A stretch of 64,000 nucleotides of DNA from Sphagnum compactum (lineage: Eukaryota; Bryophyta; Sphagnopsida; Sphagnales). Below the pieces are notes generated by a model that searched no databases, was not told the origin of the DNA, and saw only the letters and a program-made list of their open reading frames with translations. The stretch spans positions 19,089,872 through 19,153,871 of the forward strand of contig OZ234497.1 in NCBI GenBank assembly GCA_965153455.1. Direction: 5' to 3'. Of this stretch, positions 1 to 17,439 are shown piece by piece (position 1 is the first letter of the stretch; each line of letters starts with the position of its first letter). Made by a program: the position numbers and the translations under genes.

Positions 1-610
1 TTAATTATAAGAATCTATTTTATTTTAATTATTAAAAAAATTATGACAAGAAAATTAAGAAAAGGTTGTCTAAAAATATAACCTACATACAATTTAAATA
101 CAACCATTATTTGTAACTCATTTGATCACATTTGCAACTAATGGTAATTACAGGGGTGTTTTTAAATGAAAACCATGTGAAAGTCCAAATGGAAGGATGA
201 AAAAAAATTAGTCACAAGTGAAGTTGCAATGTAGTTGCAAGCATAACCAAATGCAAAAAATAGTTGCAAAAAAAACCAATATATGAGTTGTCTTGGATCT
301 TGGTCTTGACGTTATCAATGGTATCAAACCATATGTGTGCATGCATTTGAGGTTGTATGTGGCCCATGGATTCTGTCTATGGTGCGTAGCTGTTGCAACA
401 TCATAAATGATGTATGTGTATGGGGATTTAGGCTTGTATTGGGCCAATTGAACCTCTGTGGAATTTGCAATTCTTGGAACAACATATATGGCCTATGTAT
501 GCATGCATTTGAAGTTGTAGGTATCCCATTGAATCTTTGTAGGGTCTGCAAAAACTTGTAACCAATTTTTTACAATTGATTGCTTATAAAAACCCAATTT
601 TCTTCTAGTG
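1..610. mobile_element. CACTA-type DNA transposon, right terminus (left end outside window or lost)
   Basis: The segment ends at 601-610 with tcttctagtg, the reverse complement of CACTAGAAGA, which is the terminus seen at the left end of the complete element at 42197. Interior sequence is AT-rich with recurring gttgca/ttgcaa words, as expected for subterminal repeats of CACTA (En/Spm) elements. No transposase is visible. The three bases after the terminus are aat; the matching left copy cannot be seen, so the element probably extends beyond the window. Confidence 0.5.
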
Positions 611-1351
611 AATTTACAATCTAAAGAAGAGTCATTCGCCTAGAAATGTACCTATAAAAAACAATGAAAAAGAAGTTCCGACTACTGATGATCTTGGGAA
701 TCAACAATGGGCATCAACATCATCTTTCTAAAGTGAATGATCATTTTTCTTTTGGTAATATTGTGTATAGGTATTCATTTGATCCTTAGTAAATATTTCC
801 TTTGCAAATGATCATTTCTTGAAACTTTGGGAAATCGCTTTTAGGCCACAATTGTATTTTGCTTGAAGTGCATAACTAAATAGCAAGCTTAGATTGTTGT
901 CCTCACCATATCAATCCCTTTTAGAAACCCTTACAATCTAGCTACAAGTTACCACCTCCATGATCTACATTGTTGGACAAAAATGTAATTACAGCTAAGT
1001 TTCAAGTTCATTTGGTTAAAACATTTAAAAAATGATTATCCATCCTTCTAATGGTCGGTTTTTTTCTATTGGAGATATTAGGAAATGGTTAAGAGTTCAA
1101 GTTGTTAAACTTGAGAAGTGACAATTATCTTCATTGGTAGACATGGCCTTCAACAACTTGTCTGATTTGAAACAAATGAATAACCCCCCTTACTTGCTAC
1201 TTATTGTCATTGAGAAGACAACTTAGTTCGACCCAAAACTACATTGATAACTCATTGAAATGACAAAAGAACATTCGATATAATTTGAGCTGAAATTAGG
1301 TTTGTAACTCATTAGGGACTAACACACTCATCATGAATTGGACACTTGTAG
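611..1351. other. AT-rich intergenic DNA, nothing recognised
   Basis: No open frame of note, no splice-consistent exon chain and no terminal repeats. It lies between the CACTA terminus and the 98-bp array. Confidence 0.5.
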
Positions 1352-1845
1352 GAGCCAATTCATGGAATTGTAGTTTGTGGGCATGGTCTCATGACAAAAG
1401 ACAATGGCAATTGGAAGGTATACAAGATTGAGATGGTAATTTGGGTGTGGAGCCAATTGATGGAATTATAGTTTGTAAGCATGGTCTCATGACAAAAGAC
1501 AATGGCAATTGGAAGGTATACAAGATTGAGGTGGTAATTTGAGTATTGAGCCAATTGATGCAATTATAGTTTGTAGGCATGATCTTATGACAAAAGACAA
1601 TGGCAATTGGAAGGTATACAAGATTGAGATGGTAATTTGAGCGTGGAGCCAATTGATGGAATTATAGCTTGTAGGCATGGTCTCATGACAAAAGGACAAT
1701 GGCAATTGGAAGGTATACAAGATTGAAATGGTAATTGGGGTGTGTAGCCAATTGATGCAATTATAGTTGGTAGGCATGGTCTCATGACAAAAGACGATCA
1801 CAATTCGAAGGTAGGTATACGAGTTTGACATGGTATTTTGGGTGT
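1352..1845. repeat. 98-bp tandem repeat, five copies
   Basis: Copies begin with gagccaattgatg (or a close variant) at 1352, 1450, 1548, 1646 and about 1745, giving periods of 98, 98, 98 and 99 bp. Each unit carries the words catggtctcatgacaaaag, acaatggcaattggaagg and tatacaagattga. The fourth unit has one extra G and the fifth is diverged and frayed at its end. The overlapping minus-strand open frames with repeated CIPSNCHC-like peptides come from this periodicity and are not taken as genes. Confidence 0.9.
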
Positions 1846-3137
1846 GGTTCAATGAAGTGATGACACCTACTCATAGTGCAAAGGTGCTTGATATGTAGTA
1901 TTGGCTTTAAGATACAAATTTTGGTTGTCACACTAGCTACATGGATCCTCTTTGTCTCTAGCTTTTATGATAGAGTTGATTGGTTGATGGGTGGGCCAAC
2001 ATTAGGGCTAGGTGAGCTTGATCTAAGCTCGATGTGGATACTACTAAATAGAGGGATGTTCATCTAGAAAGGCACGTGCCATTTTAAACTTCTAAATGGC
2101 TTGAAAAGTTCGCTAATATGAGTTTCAATATAGTTCACCAAAAGAAAAGTGATTTAAGAAAAACCAAAAATGACATCGCTGAATTTGATTCAGATGGACC
2201 TCACTTCATTCTTATCCTACATTCCCTAGATCAAAAAACTATAAACTTTCCAAAATGTAATGCAAAAGGCTGTAGAAATGGGCCAGAACAGAGCTACTGC
2301 TGCACTTCCCACAGAGCTTCATCTAAAGATAATAAGGATTAGAGAAACAATAGTCCCTTGCCAATGCTACAATCTCTGCAGAGGAAAAGAGTCTTGGGAA
2401 CTGCATGCTTTATTACTTGAACAACAATGCAGGTTTCATGGAGTTGGCAACTTCCACTATGCAATTGCACTTACATAAAAGAGAGTTGTCAGTCATATGC
2501 AAACATCATCCAAATGTAACTTGTGACTTCACACTGGCAGTTCCCACTCACTGTGCAATCCAGAAATCCCAGTCTCTAATCATTGATAAGCTCTCTAATG
2601 ATCCATAAGCATGATGGACACAAAAGAACTATCACTTCCATGTCATGATTTAGAGTATGATAATTACGAGCTCTTGCACTTTACATTGTTAGCAAGATTA
2701 AACACCTGCACTCAGCCCTCGATGTTGTCACTCAATCCCAACGTACATTCATCTATGCAATATATAGGAAAAAGGTTACAGACAATGCAGGTGACCCTCT
2801 TATTTACGCGGTGCTTGTCGAAGCATCAATGTCACCATACTGCATGAGGTCAGAAACGACTGCTTGCCTGCAGAGGTATTTATGTCCCATCTCAATCTGT
2901 CAAAAGGATGCTTTCTTCTAGCGATACCGACGGTAGGTAGGGGTATACATGGAGCTCTTGGCATATGCCAAAAGGTCCTTAGGCTGTGGCAGTCGTGTAG
3001 CCAAGCCTGCACACATTGATATCAAATGCAAAGATCAGGAATGTTCAATCATTTCTCCCAATTGCTTTGACAAACAAAAAACCAGGTAGTGATGAAACAA
3101 AATTTCAATTGTCATTTTCTAGACCTTTGGATTCTCA
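1846..3137. other. Intergenic / 3' flank of the malic enzyme gene
   Basis: The part from about 2240 to 3137 is less AT-rich than what precedes it and follows the malic enzyme stop codon on the minus strand, so its proximal part should contain the 3' untranslated region. I could not place a poly(A) site. Short open frames here show no family resemblance. Confidence 0.4.
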
Positions 3138-9056
<5,919 letters not shown>

Positions 9057-9085
9057 TGTCGCAAGAAGTTAATACTCCAAAACTC

Positions 9086-9735
9086 CTGTGTATCACACAA
9101 TTCATTTAAGGCTTCGACTACAGTGTCAAGAGCACGATACCTCCCCAAAACACACACACACACAAATCTCTCAAACAATTAATTCAGAAAACAGTTTTGC
9201 AACTATGATCCTAGCTTTAAAAACTCGAAAATCAGAATCCTAAATGCACTCGTCCAGCTCTTGGAAAACACAATAAAGACGATTTGCGTACAAAATGAGA
9301 AGAGGACACAGCTGATCAGGAAGCTGATAATATTACTAAGAGCAGCAGAAGTTGCTCGTGATAATTAATTTCAAGCTTCCGGATTCAACAACAAAGACCA
9401 AAAAAGAAAGCTCCTAGGAAGAATCGACAAGCAAAATGAGAAGAGGAAGCTGAGGAAAGCTGATAATACTGAGAACAACAGCAGAAGTCGTCCGTGAGAA
9501 GAATTTCAAGCTTCCAGATGCAACAACAAAAGCAAAACACAGACGAGTCACATACAAAATGAGAAGAGCTGTAGGAAGCTGAAGAAGCTGATAATGACTA
9601 GTTGCTCACCAGAAATTCAAGCTTCCGCATTCAACCAAATAAAAAGCAAGAAAAGAAAGCTCCTTCCGAACTGACAAGCCAAGCAAAGCAACCAAAACAA
9701 AAACACAAGAACAACAATATAACCTAAAGACTTAC
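9086..9735 (-). other. Leader (5'UTR) intron of the malic enzyme gene
   Basis: On the minus strand CTTCCAA is followed by the donor GTAAGTC at 9735, and an acceptor ACACAG ends at 9086, just 29 bases upstream of the start codon. Splicing would join an upstream leader exon (9736 to about 9960) to the first coding exon. The upstream exon has an open frame of its own, but a TAA lies between the acceptor and the ATG in the coding frame, so it cannot add a transit peptide by this splice. Confidence 0.6.
9291..9680. repeat. Three-copy minisatellite inside the malic enzyme leader intron
   Basis: Units start with caaaatgagaagag near 9291, 9432 and 9555 (spacings 141 and 123). Each continues through gctgataat, a serine-like agcagcagaagt/ctagttgctc stretch and a shared aagcttcc-g-ttcaac block. 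The copies differ by indels, so this is an old array. Confidence 0.75.
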
Positions 9736-10000
9736 TTGGAAGACAATTTCGGGGCCTGCTTGTCTGCGGAGGTGAAGCGCAGGGGGCGAGTTTACGACAG
9801 CAGGAGACGAATTGCTCGGCGAGATGAGGAGGATTTGTTCCCGATGCGCTAATGATGCGCTACGATCGATTTGTCGCATTTTGTGAAGAGCTCCAGAAGT
9901 GCAGAGAGGAGACGACGCACGGGCGGGGCCCAGGGAGTTGGTGGGAAATTTCCCCAAGGCTGTCAGACTGCGTTGTCGCGGTTAGAAAAAAACTGGAAGG
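9736..10000 (-). promoter_or_regulatory. Leader exon and proximal promoter of malic enzyme
   Basis: A GC-richer island relative to its surroundings, containing the inferred non-coding first exon up to the GTAAGTC donor. The transcription start was not identified and no convincing TATA box was found. The boundary with the promoter is approximate. Confidence 0.4.
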
Positions 10001-10007
10001 GGTAGTA

Positions 10008-10077
10008 GGTATTGACCTACCTACTTACGTACCTATCTACCTACCTACCTACCTACTTACGTACCTATCTACGTAGG
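10008..10077. repeat. CCTA microsatellite
   Basis: Imperfect run of acct/acgt tetramers (ctacctacctacc with interspersed ttacgtacc) about 1 kb upstream of the malic enzyme start codon. The same tetramer forms the core of a dispersed repeat family elsewhere in the window, but the flanks of that family are absent here. Confidence 0.85.
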
Positions 10078-10149
10078 CTTTTTTGGGGCCACGTCTATCC
10101 ATGTATGACAGAGGAGAGGGATGTTGTGCGCTAGTGCCTTTCTCTGTGC

Positions 10150-10890
10150 GCTGGCTGTCGACGCATAGTCCTCAGTTTTTTAAAAATAAAATTAATATAA
10201 TATAATTTTTTTAGCAAATTTTTTTCGAATTTGCACCCCCCCAAAAAAACATTTTTCCGAATTTGTTTTTTGTCACCACATTGCACAAATTTGCTAATGA
10301 AAAAAAAAATATTGATGTCACATATGTATCTAATCACTCAGGAAAAAATTAATTCAGACCACCAATTCTTAACAATCTCTTAATCTCATTCATTCAGCCA
10401 CAATTTTTTTTTCAAAAAACATTCTTCAAACCTGTGAACCAGGGTGTTTTTTCAATTAGAAATTTAATTAATGTTTTTTTTATGCTGGGAAAATTGTGGA
10501 TTTCTTTCCCAAATTCTAGAAAATTGATCGAATTTATAATTTACACGAGAAAATAAAATTCCCAGATTTTTGTCAATAATTTTTTGGGGGTAAAAGAACA
10601 CTGCTGCACACAGTTGGTTTTTTTTTTTTTTTCCAATCCAAAATTTTGTGAATTAAAAATAAGTAGCAAAAATAAGTAGTTGAATTCCCACCAGAAAAAG
10701 AAAAAATTGTCAAAAAAAAAAGGACAAAAATTTGTCAGGAAATATAATAAAATCACTGCTCCCCACCATCCTATTCTTCCAGGAACTCTTGTGTAGGCAT
10801 ATTTGTGTGTAATTTTTATACTGTTACTTCAACCCTTGCATATTTGTGTGTATATTTTCTTTACTAAATGCTATAGCCCTTGTGTCTATA
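10150..10890. other. Homopolymer-rich intergenic DNA
   Basis: Long A and T runs with no coding chain and no clear repeats. Confidence 0.5.
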
Positions 10891-11222
10891 CTTGTGTGTG
10901 TTTATTGGCAAGGAAGGATATTGTGTTTAGATTCATTGTAGAGTATAGTAGCTTTTAAGGGATTTTGGCCCCTATGTAGTAGATCTCTTTTTATATAAGG
11001 ATTTTTTGAAACATGATATTTTGGCTTGTGTTGAAACTTGGGATTAGTTATAGAGTTAATATGATATCTTGAAGGATTGTGGCATCTTTTAGAGGATTTT
11101 TTTGAAGATTATATTTTTGCATGGTGAAATATTTGAGTTTCCATAATCCTTCTATTGCATTAAGGTACTTTGTGAATATATATGGCAAGGCCACATGCGA
11201 CACACCCCTTGTTCTCTATATC
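10890..11222 (+). repeat. Dispersed repeat B, copy 1
   Basis: Matches the reverse complement of 34265-34560 over most of its length. Shared words in order include aaggatattgtgtttagattcat, ttttatataaggatttttgaa, cttgtgttgaaacttg, gattagttatagagtta, cttgaaggat and ggcaaggccac followed by acaccccttg. It could be a solo LTR or a non-autonomous element; no clear terminal repeat was seen. Confidence 0.7.
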
Positions 11223-11261
11223 AATGCTGCAGCCTCAACCCTCAAGTATATTTCTATACTA

Positions 11262-11633
11262 AAAGCATCTCCACCGGTGCTTAGTATGTCACTCTGATAA
11301 TAAAATTAAATGTCTAAGTTTAGCTTTTTTTTTGACAACCCCACCAATAAAACTGTAACTGGAACTGCATATACGTGGGGAGTACTAATAGCAAACCACC
11401 TGGACCAATCATTATGATCGACCAATCAGAAATACTGAGTCGCAGTCAGGACCAATTTATTACACTCTTTGTCGGAGGTGCACAACTGTGTTGCGCCTTT
11501 TACCCGCCATGGCAAGGTGCACGAATTTGGTGCAGAAAAACCAATTTTCTGAGCTAATCCGGCACTTTTGACTTTTTCACACTAAATTATATACTATCTG
11601 GAGTCACATAGTGAGCACCCGCGGAGATGCTCT
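11262..11633. mobile_element. MITE family A, copy 1
   Basis: About 370 bp with terminal inverted repeats: left agcatctccaccggtgct-tagtatgt-cac, and right, read inward on the other strand, agcatctccgcgggtgct-cactatgt-gac. It contains no coding sequence. A homologous copy with the same ends lies at 15267-15626. The target duplication could not be defined with confidence. Confidence 0.8.
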
Positions 11634-11922
11634 AGTACTGTCACCCTTGTCTCAAAGGAGTAACATTGGGACACTCACCACTAGTAGTGATTCATTCATA
11701 TCATGGTAAAGCTTTTGACTCATCATGGATTGAGAAATATCTGAAAATTTTATGAATTATTTCTTCACTGTTCTTGTTGTTGTCAGGTTTTTTTATTTTT
11801 ATTTTTGTAAGGTAGGTGGACTGGTGGATCGTACACAAGAAGACTTGGCCAAATTTGGCTATATTTGTCAGAGAGAAAAGTAGATTTTTTTTTGAGAGAC
11901 AACGCTATACACTCATGACATG

Positions 11923-12138
11923 CAACAACCTATGTTCTAATTATGGCGATTTCAGTTTTTTTCTTATAATATCACGACTTTTCACCCAAAAAAAAAAACC
12001 CTCGTTGTTCTATGCTAGTCCAATTTGGTTTCAACAACCTATGATCTAATTATGGCGATTTCAATTTTTTTTCTAAAAATATTGCAACTTTTCACCCAAA
12101 AAAACCCTTGTTGTTTTATGCTACTCCAATTTGGTTTC
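11923..12138. repeat. 109-bp tandem duplication
   Basis: Two copies beginning caacaacctatg at 11923 and 12032, each running through taattatggcgatttca, cttttcacccaaaaa and ctccaatttggttt. They differ by point changes and homopolymer length. Confidence 0.85.
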
Positions 12139-12139
12139 C

Positions 12140-15100
12140 CACCAAAGTGGATGTTGTTTCCTAAGTCTCCCATTCAGGCTGCGAATTTATAACTATTTCC
12201 TACCTTGGGAAGAGGATGTTTGTGTGCTAGTAAATCCCACTAAGGTTGAGAATTTGTATGGTCTTTTGTTATTCATAAGTGGAGAATATTGTGTGCATAA
12301 GTCCAAATTGGAATTTTTATTATGCTATCTTCTATCTATCTAGCCTAGTGATGTCGTGTGTGCTGGTGGGGTAAGGGTTTCATGTTTTGAACTTTCAAGT
12401 TCTAACTTTGTTTTCGATTGTAGAGCACCGCTACCATGTTTGAAATCAAAACACACGCATACTTGTACGGTTTTGGTCAAATAAGTCGAATCAAATCTGC
12501 TACTCACAAACACTTTTTTGGTGTTGAAGGAGACGTGTCGAATTGTTTGATGAAATGTGTCCATTTGTGTGTGATAAGGCACTCCCGTGCCCTCAATGGG
12601 TTGGTTCCAATAGCTTATTGTCATTCTCTCTTCTGAACTGTGTACCAGTTTATCCAGCATGTCAATTGGATACCTGTGTGCTGTGCTTTAGAAAGGAGTT
12701 TTTATAGTGCAGCCTAAAGTGGTGATTGTGCATAGGAAGAAGATGTACAAAATGTGACAATCATCATTCCTGGGAAGCTGTAGCCAAATCTGGCCATTAA
12801 TCATATATATGGCGACATGTGACCTTTTTTCCTCAAATTATGGCGATTTTTGCAAAAAAATCCCAAATAAATGCCCTTGAACAATTTTCACTGATTTCAT
12901 TTATTTTTGGGTCATCACAAGTGTGAAAATTTTCCAAAAAATAATAATGGGACTGTCATACCATTCTGCAAAATTTTAGGATTATTTTACTCACTTGGCA
13001 TCCCGGTTTCCTAATGGAAAAGGATCAAACACTTTATTCCACAAACTATCCAAATTGTCTCGGGCCTAAATACATCATCAAAGGGCACGGAAGTGGGGGG
13101 GGAGGATTTGGGGGTCGTTTTGCTTAATAAGTACCCCTAGTTTACAATGGGGGTATTAGCCAAGGCCAAAAATGGTGATGACAGTTTTGGAAATGGAAAG
13201 GCTCCGCATGCACTCAAGGTGCCTTGATTTTTCTTCTTTTAAGTTTGGGGGGTTTGGGGGCGGGGGATTTTTTTCTTTTTTCCTTTGTTCCCAACATGAT
13301 CCCTTCAAGTTTCCACTGAGTTTCCATGGAGTTCCCAATATGTTCTTAGGTTCCCAATGTGTTCCCAATAGCACCTCATCACTTTAATTCCATATGTTTT
13401 GCCCAAAGTCCTCCCATTTCTCACATATATAGGTGGGCCAAAGAGGGAGACACTGCATGTTTCCGTAGAATATTCTATTTTGGGGAGCCTCCATAGTTTC
13501 AATTTTATTTATTTATTTATTTATATTTTTTTGCGATGGGCCAATCAAATTGGCTTATTGCTCAAAAAAAAAGTTGGACTGGTGAGGCACCCCCAACTAA
13601 ATAATATCAAAGGTAATAAGTAACCCCAGTTAAAAAGGATGAGATCTCCAGTTTTAGGCATCATTAAATCCTACTCATGGAGGCCTTTCCAACAATATGA
13701 AGAGCACACCCAAGTTCCCTTTAAAACATTTAGTTTTGATTTAAATGAATTTTCAATGAAAAAATGGTTCAATATTCAATATTTGTTCCAATGTAGGTTG
13801 AAACAATATGAAACCAACACAACACACCCGTCCCTCCTAATGGACAAGTACCAAGAGCACACAACAAGGGATGTTGTGATTTGGGACATCTCAACATGAG
13901 AGACAAAACAAAATAAACAAACTACCTTCCCTTCATAGATAGATGACTTGGTGTTTGTCAACTGATAGTGGATGAATAAGTATAGTCGGAACTGAAAACC
14001 CAAAGGGATTTTGCTCAAAGTGTGGATTGAACTTTCAACAGGATGTAAAACACTCCTCAAACTATTTTAACATGAGAGGAGGCCACTTTATATCCGTTTA
14101 TAATGCTTCCTCTAGGTGTCGATGCACCTTACACCTATTCATACCTTACACCTTATTTGAATAGGTGTAAGGTGCAGAGTAGGCATAAGATGCTTCGGCC
14201 TAAGTGGTGAATTGTGATCACTTGACGATCTATGCATCCATCCTTGCTTACAAATGTTTAATCCATCATTCTCCTAGTACTTTACATTGGGTTAACACTT
14301 AACACCCATGTGAGGACATTACTAAACTGGTAAGCTAGGCTTGATTACACCTTACTCTAGGCCCCTTGTTTTGAGAACGCCCCCATCCAGGAGTTTACCT
14401 TACCATACACAATGACACATTCATCTATCTAGATACAACCCATGTTTGAGTTTTAAGAAAATGAGACGTTACAATTGTAGTCAAAGTTCCCATTGTAAGA
14501 CGACACTTGTGTACATAAGCAACTACTTGTTTTAAGAATACCACCCAAATGGTTCATTTTTGGCATTAACTTTGTTTGATTTGGCTAGGAAGAAAACCCT
14601 GTAAAGTACTAGTGTTAAAAGTCAAGACTCAAGGGTTATAAACATCCTCTAAAAGAACATTTAGCCAAATTTGGCGATACTCAAAATACGAAAGTGAAAA
14701 AAGTCTTAAGGTCCCTTTCCTGTTGTAAGCAGGTGACAATTTTGGGTGATTTTTTGAATTTTTTTCCCGCAAAAAGTGGAATTTGTGACAAAATATTCTT
14801 TTCAATTGTTTTTCCCCTCAATATGGCAAAATTTTGCCACATAAAGAACAATTGGTTGAGAATTGAAGCACCCAGTTCATTCCATGGGTGACCTCAAGGG
14901 TAATACACAACTAAATGTTCAGAGCTTTAAAGGCGAGTTCTGCCATTTTTTAACAAAATCAAATCACAAAAAATTTCTTGGTAGCAAATTATGTGATAAT
15001 AAGCTTGATTGTGCATTATTTTTAGTGATTGGCTCTGTAAGACATGTGTCAATATCTGAGTGGTCGATGGCAGAATTGGCCTTTCCTAAGCCATTATTAT

Positions 15101-15265
15101 CCTTTTGGAAAGGGTGAGACTACACATCACCCATTAGTAAGGAGGGTTAGGAGCAGCTCAAGTACAAGAGGAGCTTGGTAGGGTGAGGTGTGTGGGTGGG
15201 AATTGTGGCACGCTCGGCTTGTGATGCTCAATGTCGAGTAGATTCAAGTGAGTACAATCTTTTGT
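12140..15265. other. Gene-free AT-rich stretch with one perfect hairpin
   Basis: No exon chain found on either strand. The 18-bp hairpin at 14123-14176 is listed separately. Recurrent words such as tagccaaat-tggc and ttttcccgcaaaa suggest old dispersed repeats. Confidence 0.45.
14123..14176. repeat. Perfect 18-bp inverted repeat
   Basis: Arm tgcaccttacacctattc at 14123-14140 and its exact reverse complement at 14159-14176, separated by an 18-base loop that itself repeats accttacacc. It may be the whole of a very small palindromic element. Confidence 0.9.
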
Positions 15266-15266
15266 C

Positions 15267-15626
15267 ACAGCATCTCCAGCGGTGCTCAGTATGTGACCTA
15301 GCAGAAATATTATTCACATCCAAGTTTAGTTATTTACTTTTTTGCAACCCCACCCTTAAAACTGAAACAACAAATAGGTGCGGGACAACTAATAGCAAAC
15401 CACGTAGACCAATCATTACGGTCACCACTGAGCATCAGTCAAATCATATTTATTACACTCTTTTTTGCAGGTGCAAAGCGTTGGTGTGCCTTTTACCAGC
15501 CAACGGCAGATTGGTCAATTATGCTGAGCCAAAACCATTTTCTAGAGCCAAACAGGCATATTTTGACTTTTCTTCATCCAATTTTACTATGCAGCATCAC
15601 AGACTAAGCACAGCTGGAGATGCTCT
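15267..15626. mobile_element. MITE family A, copy 2
   Basis: Left end agcatctccagcggtgctcagtatgtgac; right end, on the other strand, agcatctccagctgtgcttagtctgtgat. The interior aligns with copy 1 through blocks such as caaccccacc, ctaatagcaaaccac, gaccaatcatta, tttattacactctt and gcgccttttacc/tgtgccttttacc. It has no coding capacity. Confidence 0.8.
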
Positions 15627-16282
15627 AAGGGACAAAGCGTGAGCCAAGACATTAAAAATAAATTCTAAGGATTCATTCCACTTGTCTAAGGATGGACGTA
15701 TGCCACAACAACATATATGATGTTTGATCATAAATTGACACTACATCTGACCGCAAGGCTATACAAGCAATGATCAACTTTGTCATCTACCTTCAAATAT
15801 CTACTTACGAAACTTCAAAAAATTAATAATTTGGGTCCCCAGATTTGTTGGTCCATTATAAAATGAAGGACTTAGAAAAGCTCCCTAATTTCTGATAAGT
15901 AGAAGTCTAAACATGTGGGCTTACAAGCTTTAGGGAAAATTCTAAGGCAAATTATTTAAAGCAGAAAAGTTTACAATGTACATGGGAAATGAAGAAACAC
16001 TAAGAAAAGTAAAAATTCTTCTTGTGTGCAGCTAAAGATATTCTCAAGTTCTGTACTCACAGATTATATGCTTCATGAGGTGGTTGGAGCTTGGAGTCAT
16101 AATGTAGGATTAACTCACATTTTTTAACTTTTATGCTCAAAAAGAAAGCATGAAACTATGAATGACTTGCTACATTTTCATTGAAATTGATGGTGACACA
16201 CTTTGAGCATTTGTGAACTTTGTATAGCCAGAAACTTTTATGGCCAGAGTGAACCAGCACCCATTACACTGCATCACTTATG

Positions 16283-16572
16283 CATTAAAGTCTGGGGTAG
16301 CAGATTATGTCATTTTCTTGATCACCTTATATGACATAATCTTCCTATGATGGTCATATACACTTGTCATAGTGACAAAAATCTTTGTTGAACATGAATT
16401 TGTTTTTTAAAGTGTTGAATCTGCCACCCCAGACCTTAATGTTGTGGAATGCTCTCACCCTCACCCATTGTGTTGTGTGCATTGTCAAGCTCGCCCTAAC
16501 AAGCTTGCTTGGCGACTTACCCAACATAATGGCCAGGGCCGACAGGGGCTTGACCATTCCATAGTGCATTGT
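16283..16572 (+). repeat. Dispersed repeat C, copy 1, with nested inverted repeats
   Basis: A near-perfect inverted pair, aagtctggggtagcagatt at 16287 and its counterpart aatctgccaccccagacctt near 16420-16439, encloses about 115 bp. That interval includes a second hairpin, gattatgtcat/atgacataatc. Sequence homologous to the whole block, continuing to ggggcttgaccattccata, lies at 41872-42140 in the same orientation. Confidence 0.75.
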
Positions 16573-16734
16573 TGTGCATGTGCATACCCCACACCGTATC
16601 AGGGAAGTTGTTAGGGTTGATAACTCAATTCAAAAAAATCAAATACCCACTTCAGCTATATGACCATGAATATCAAGCATTAAATACTCGGTTCTGATCT
16701 ATAACCGTGGTTTTCAAAAAAACTAAAAGTCAAA

Positions 16735-17200
16735 TAACCTCCCAGAAAACTGCCGGTTCTTTGCTGGTCCATTCAGGAAACCAGGTGGTTCTTTGAGGAT
16801 TTTTCAATAGCTGAAACCAGCGATTCTTTCATTCTGATTTTTTCAAATGCCTGGAACCTGCCATTCTTTAGTTCTCATTTATATTTTTTTGAAATAACTG
16901 AAACCAGCGGTTTGTTTATTCTGATTTTTTCCCCAAATACCTGGAACCGGTGGTTATTAACTAATCAGAGACATGCCCCACACAGGTATATATGGCAGTG
17001 TCAGGCAGTTGTCACTGGGTGACCTGGTTCTCAGATCGGTTCTCAGCCCGGTTCTCACATTGAGAACCAACTATTCTTATTTTGGGTGAAAATTGGGCTG
17101 AAACCCAATTTTAAGGTTCTCACCCATGTGAAAACTGACTAGGAGAATCGGAACCAAAAATTACAGGAAACAAAAGAGAGAACAAGATGGGTTTTCATAT
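16735..17200 (+). repeat. Dispersed repeat D with internal subrepeats, copy 1
   Basis: Degenerate subrepeats of about 60-75 bp built on ctgaaaccagcg-ttctttcattctgatttttt and cctggaacc. They are followed by a run of ggttctcag/gagaacc words (17026-17070) that can form small hairpins. A similar block in the opposite orientation is at 46870-47250. Confidence 0.55.
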
Positions 17201-17439
17201 GAAAATTTGAATCCGGTTCTCAAGGTTTGGGAGGTGCATTGGAATTAGGTTTAGGGTTAGAAGTTTTAGGGTTTAGGGTGGCATCTCAACTAGGGGAGAC
17301 CACGAAAGGAGAATACTGCAAAAGCTAGGAGGCTTTTTTGTTTGGTTAAAATATGTTTTTTAGTGTTTTTGCTCATTGTTTTGTGTTTTATTCTTTTGTT
17401 TGTTTTGCATTTGCTCCTTGCCATCGTTGTTGCTGGTGT

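Noticed and set aside
1487-1852. Minus-strand open frame with repeated CIPSNCHC-like peptides
   Set aside because: Produced by the 98-bp tandem repeat. The repeat length is not a multiple of three, so frames change between units, as expected for non-coding satellite DNA.
9724-9957. 77-codon frame upstream of malic enzyme as a plastid transit peptide
   Set aside because: After the inferred splice, an in-frame TAA stands before the malic enzyme ATG, so it cannot be fused to the enzyme by this route.
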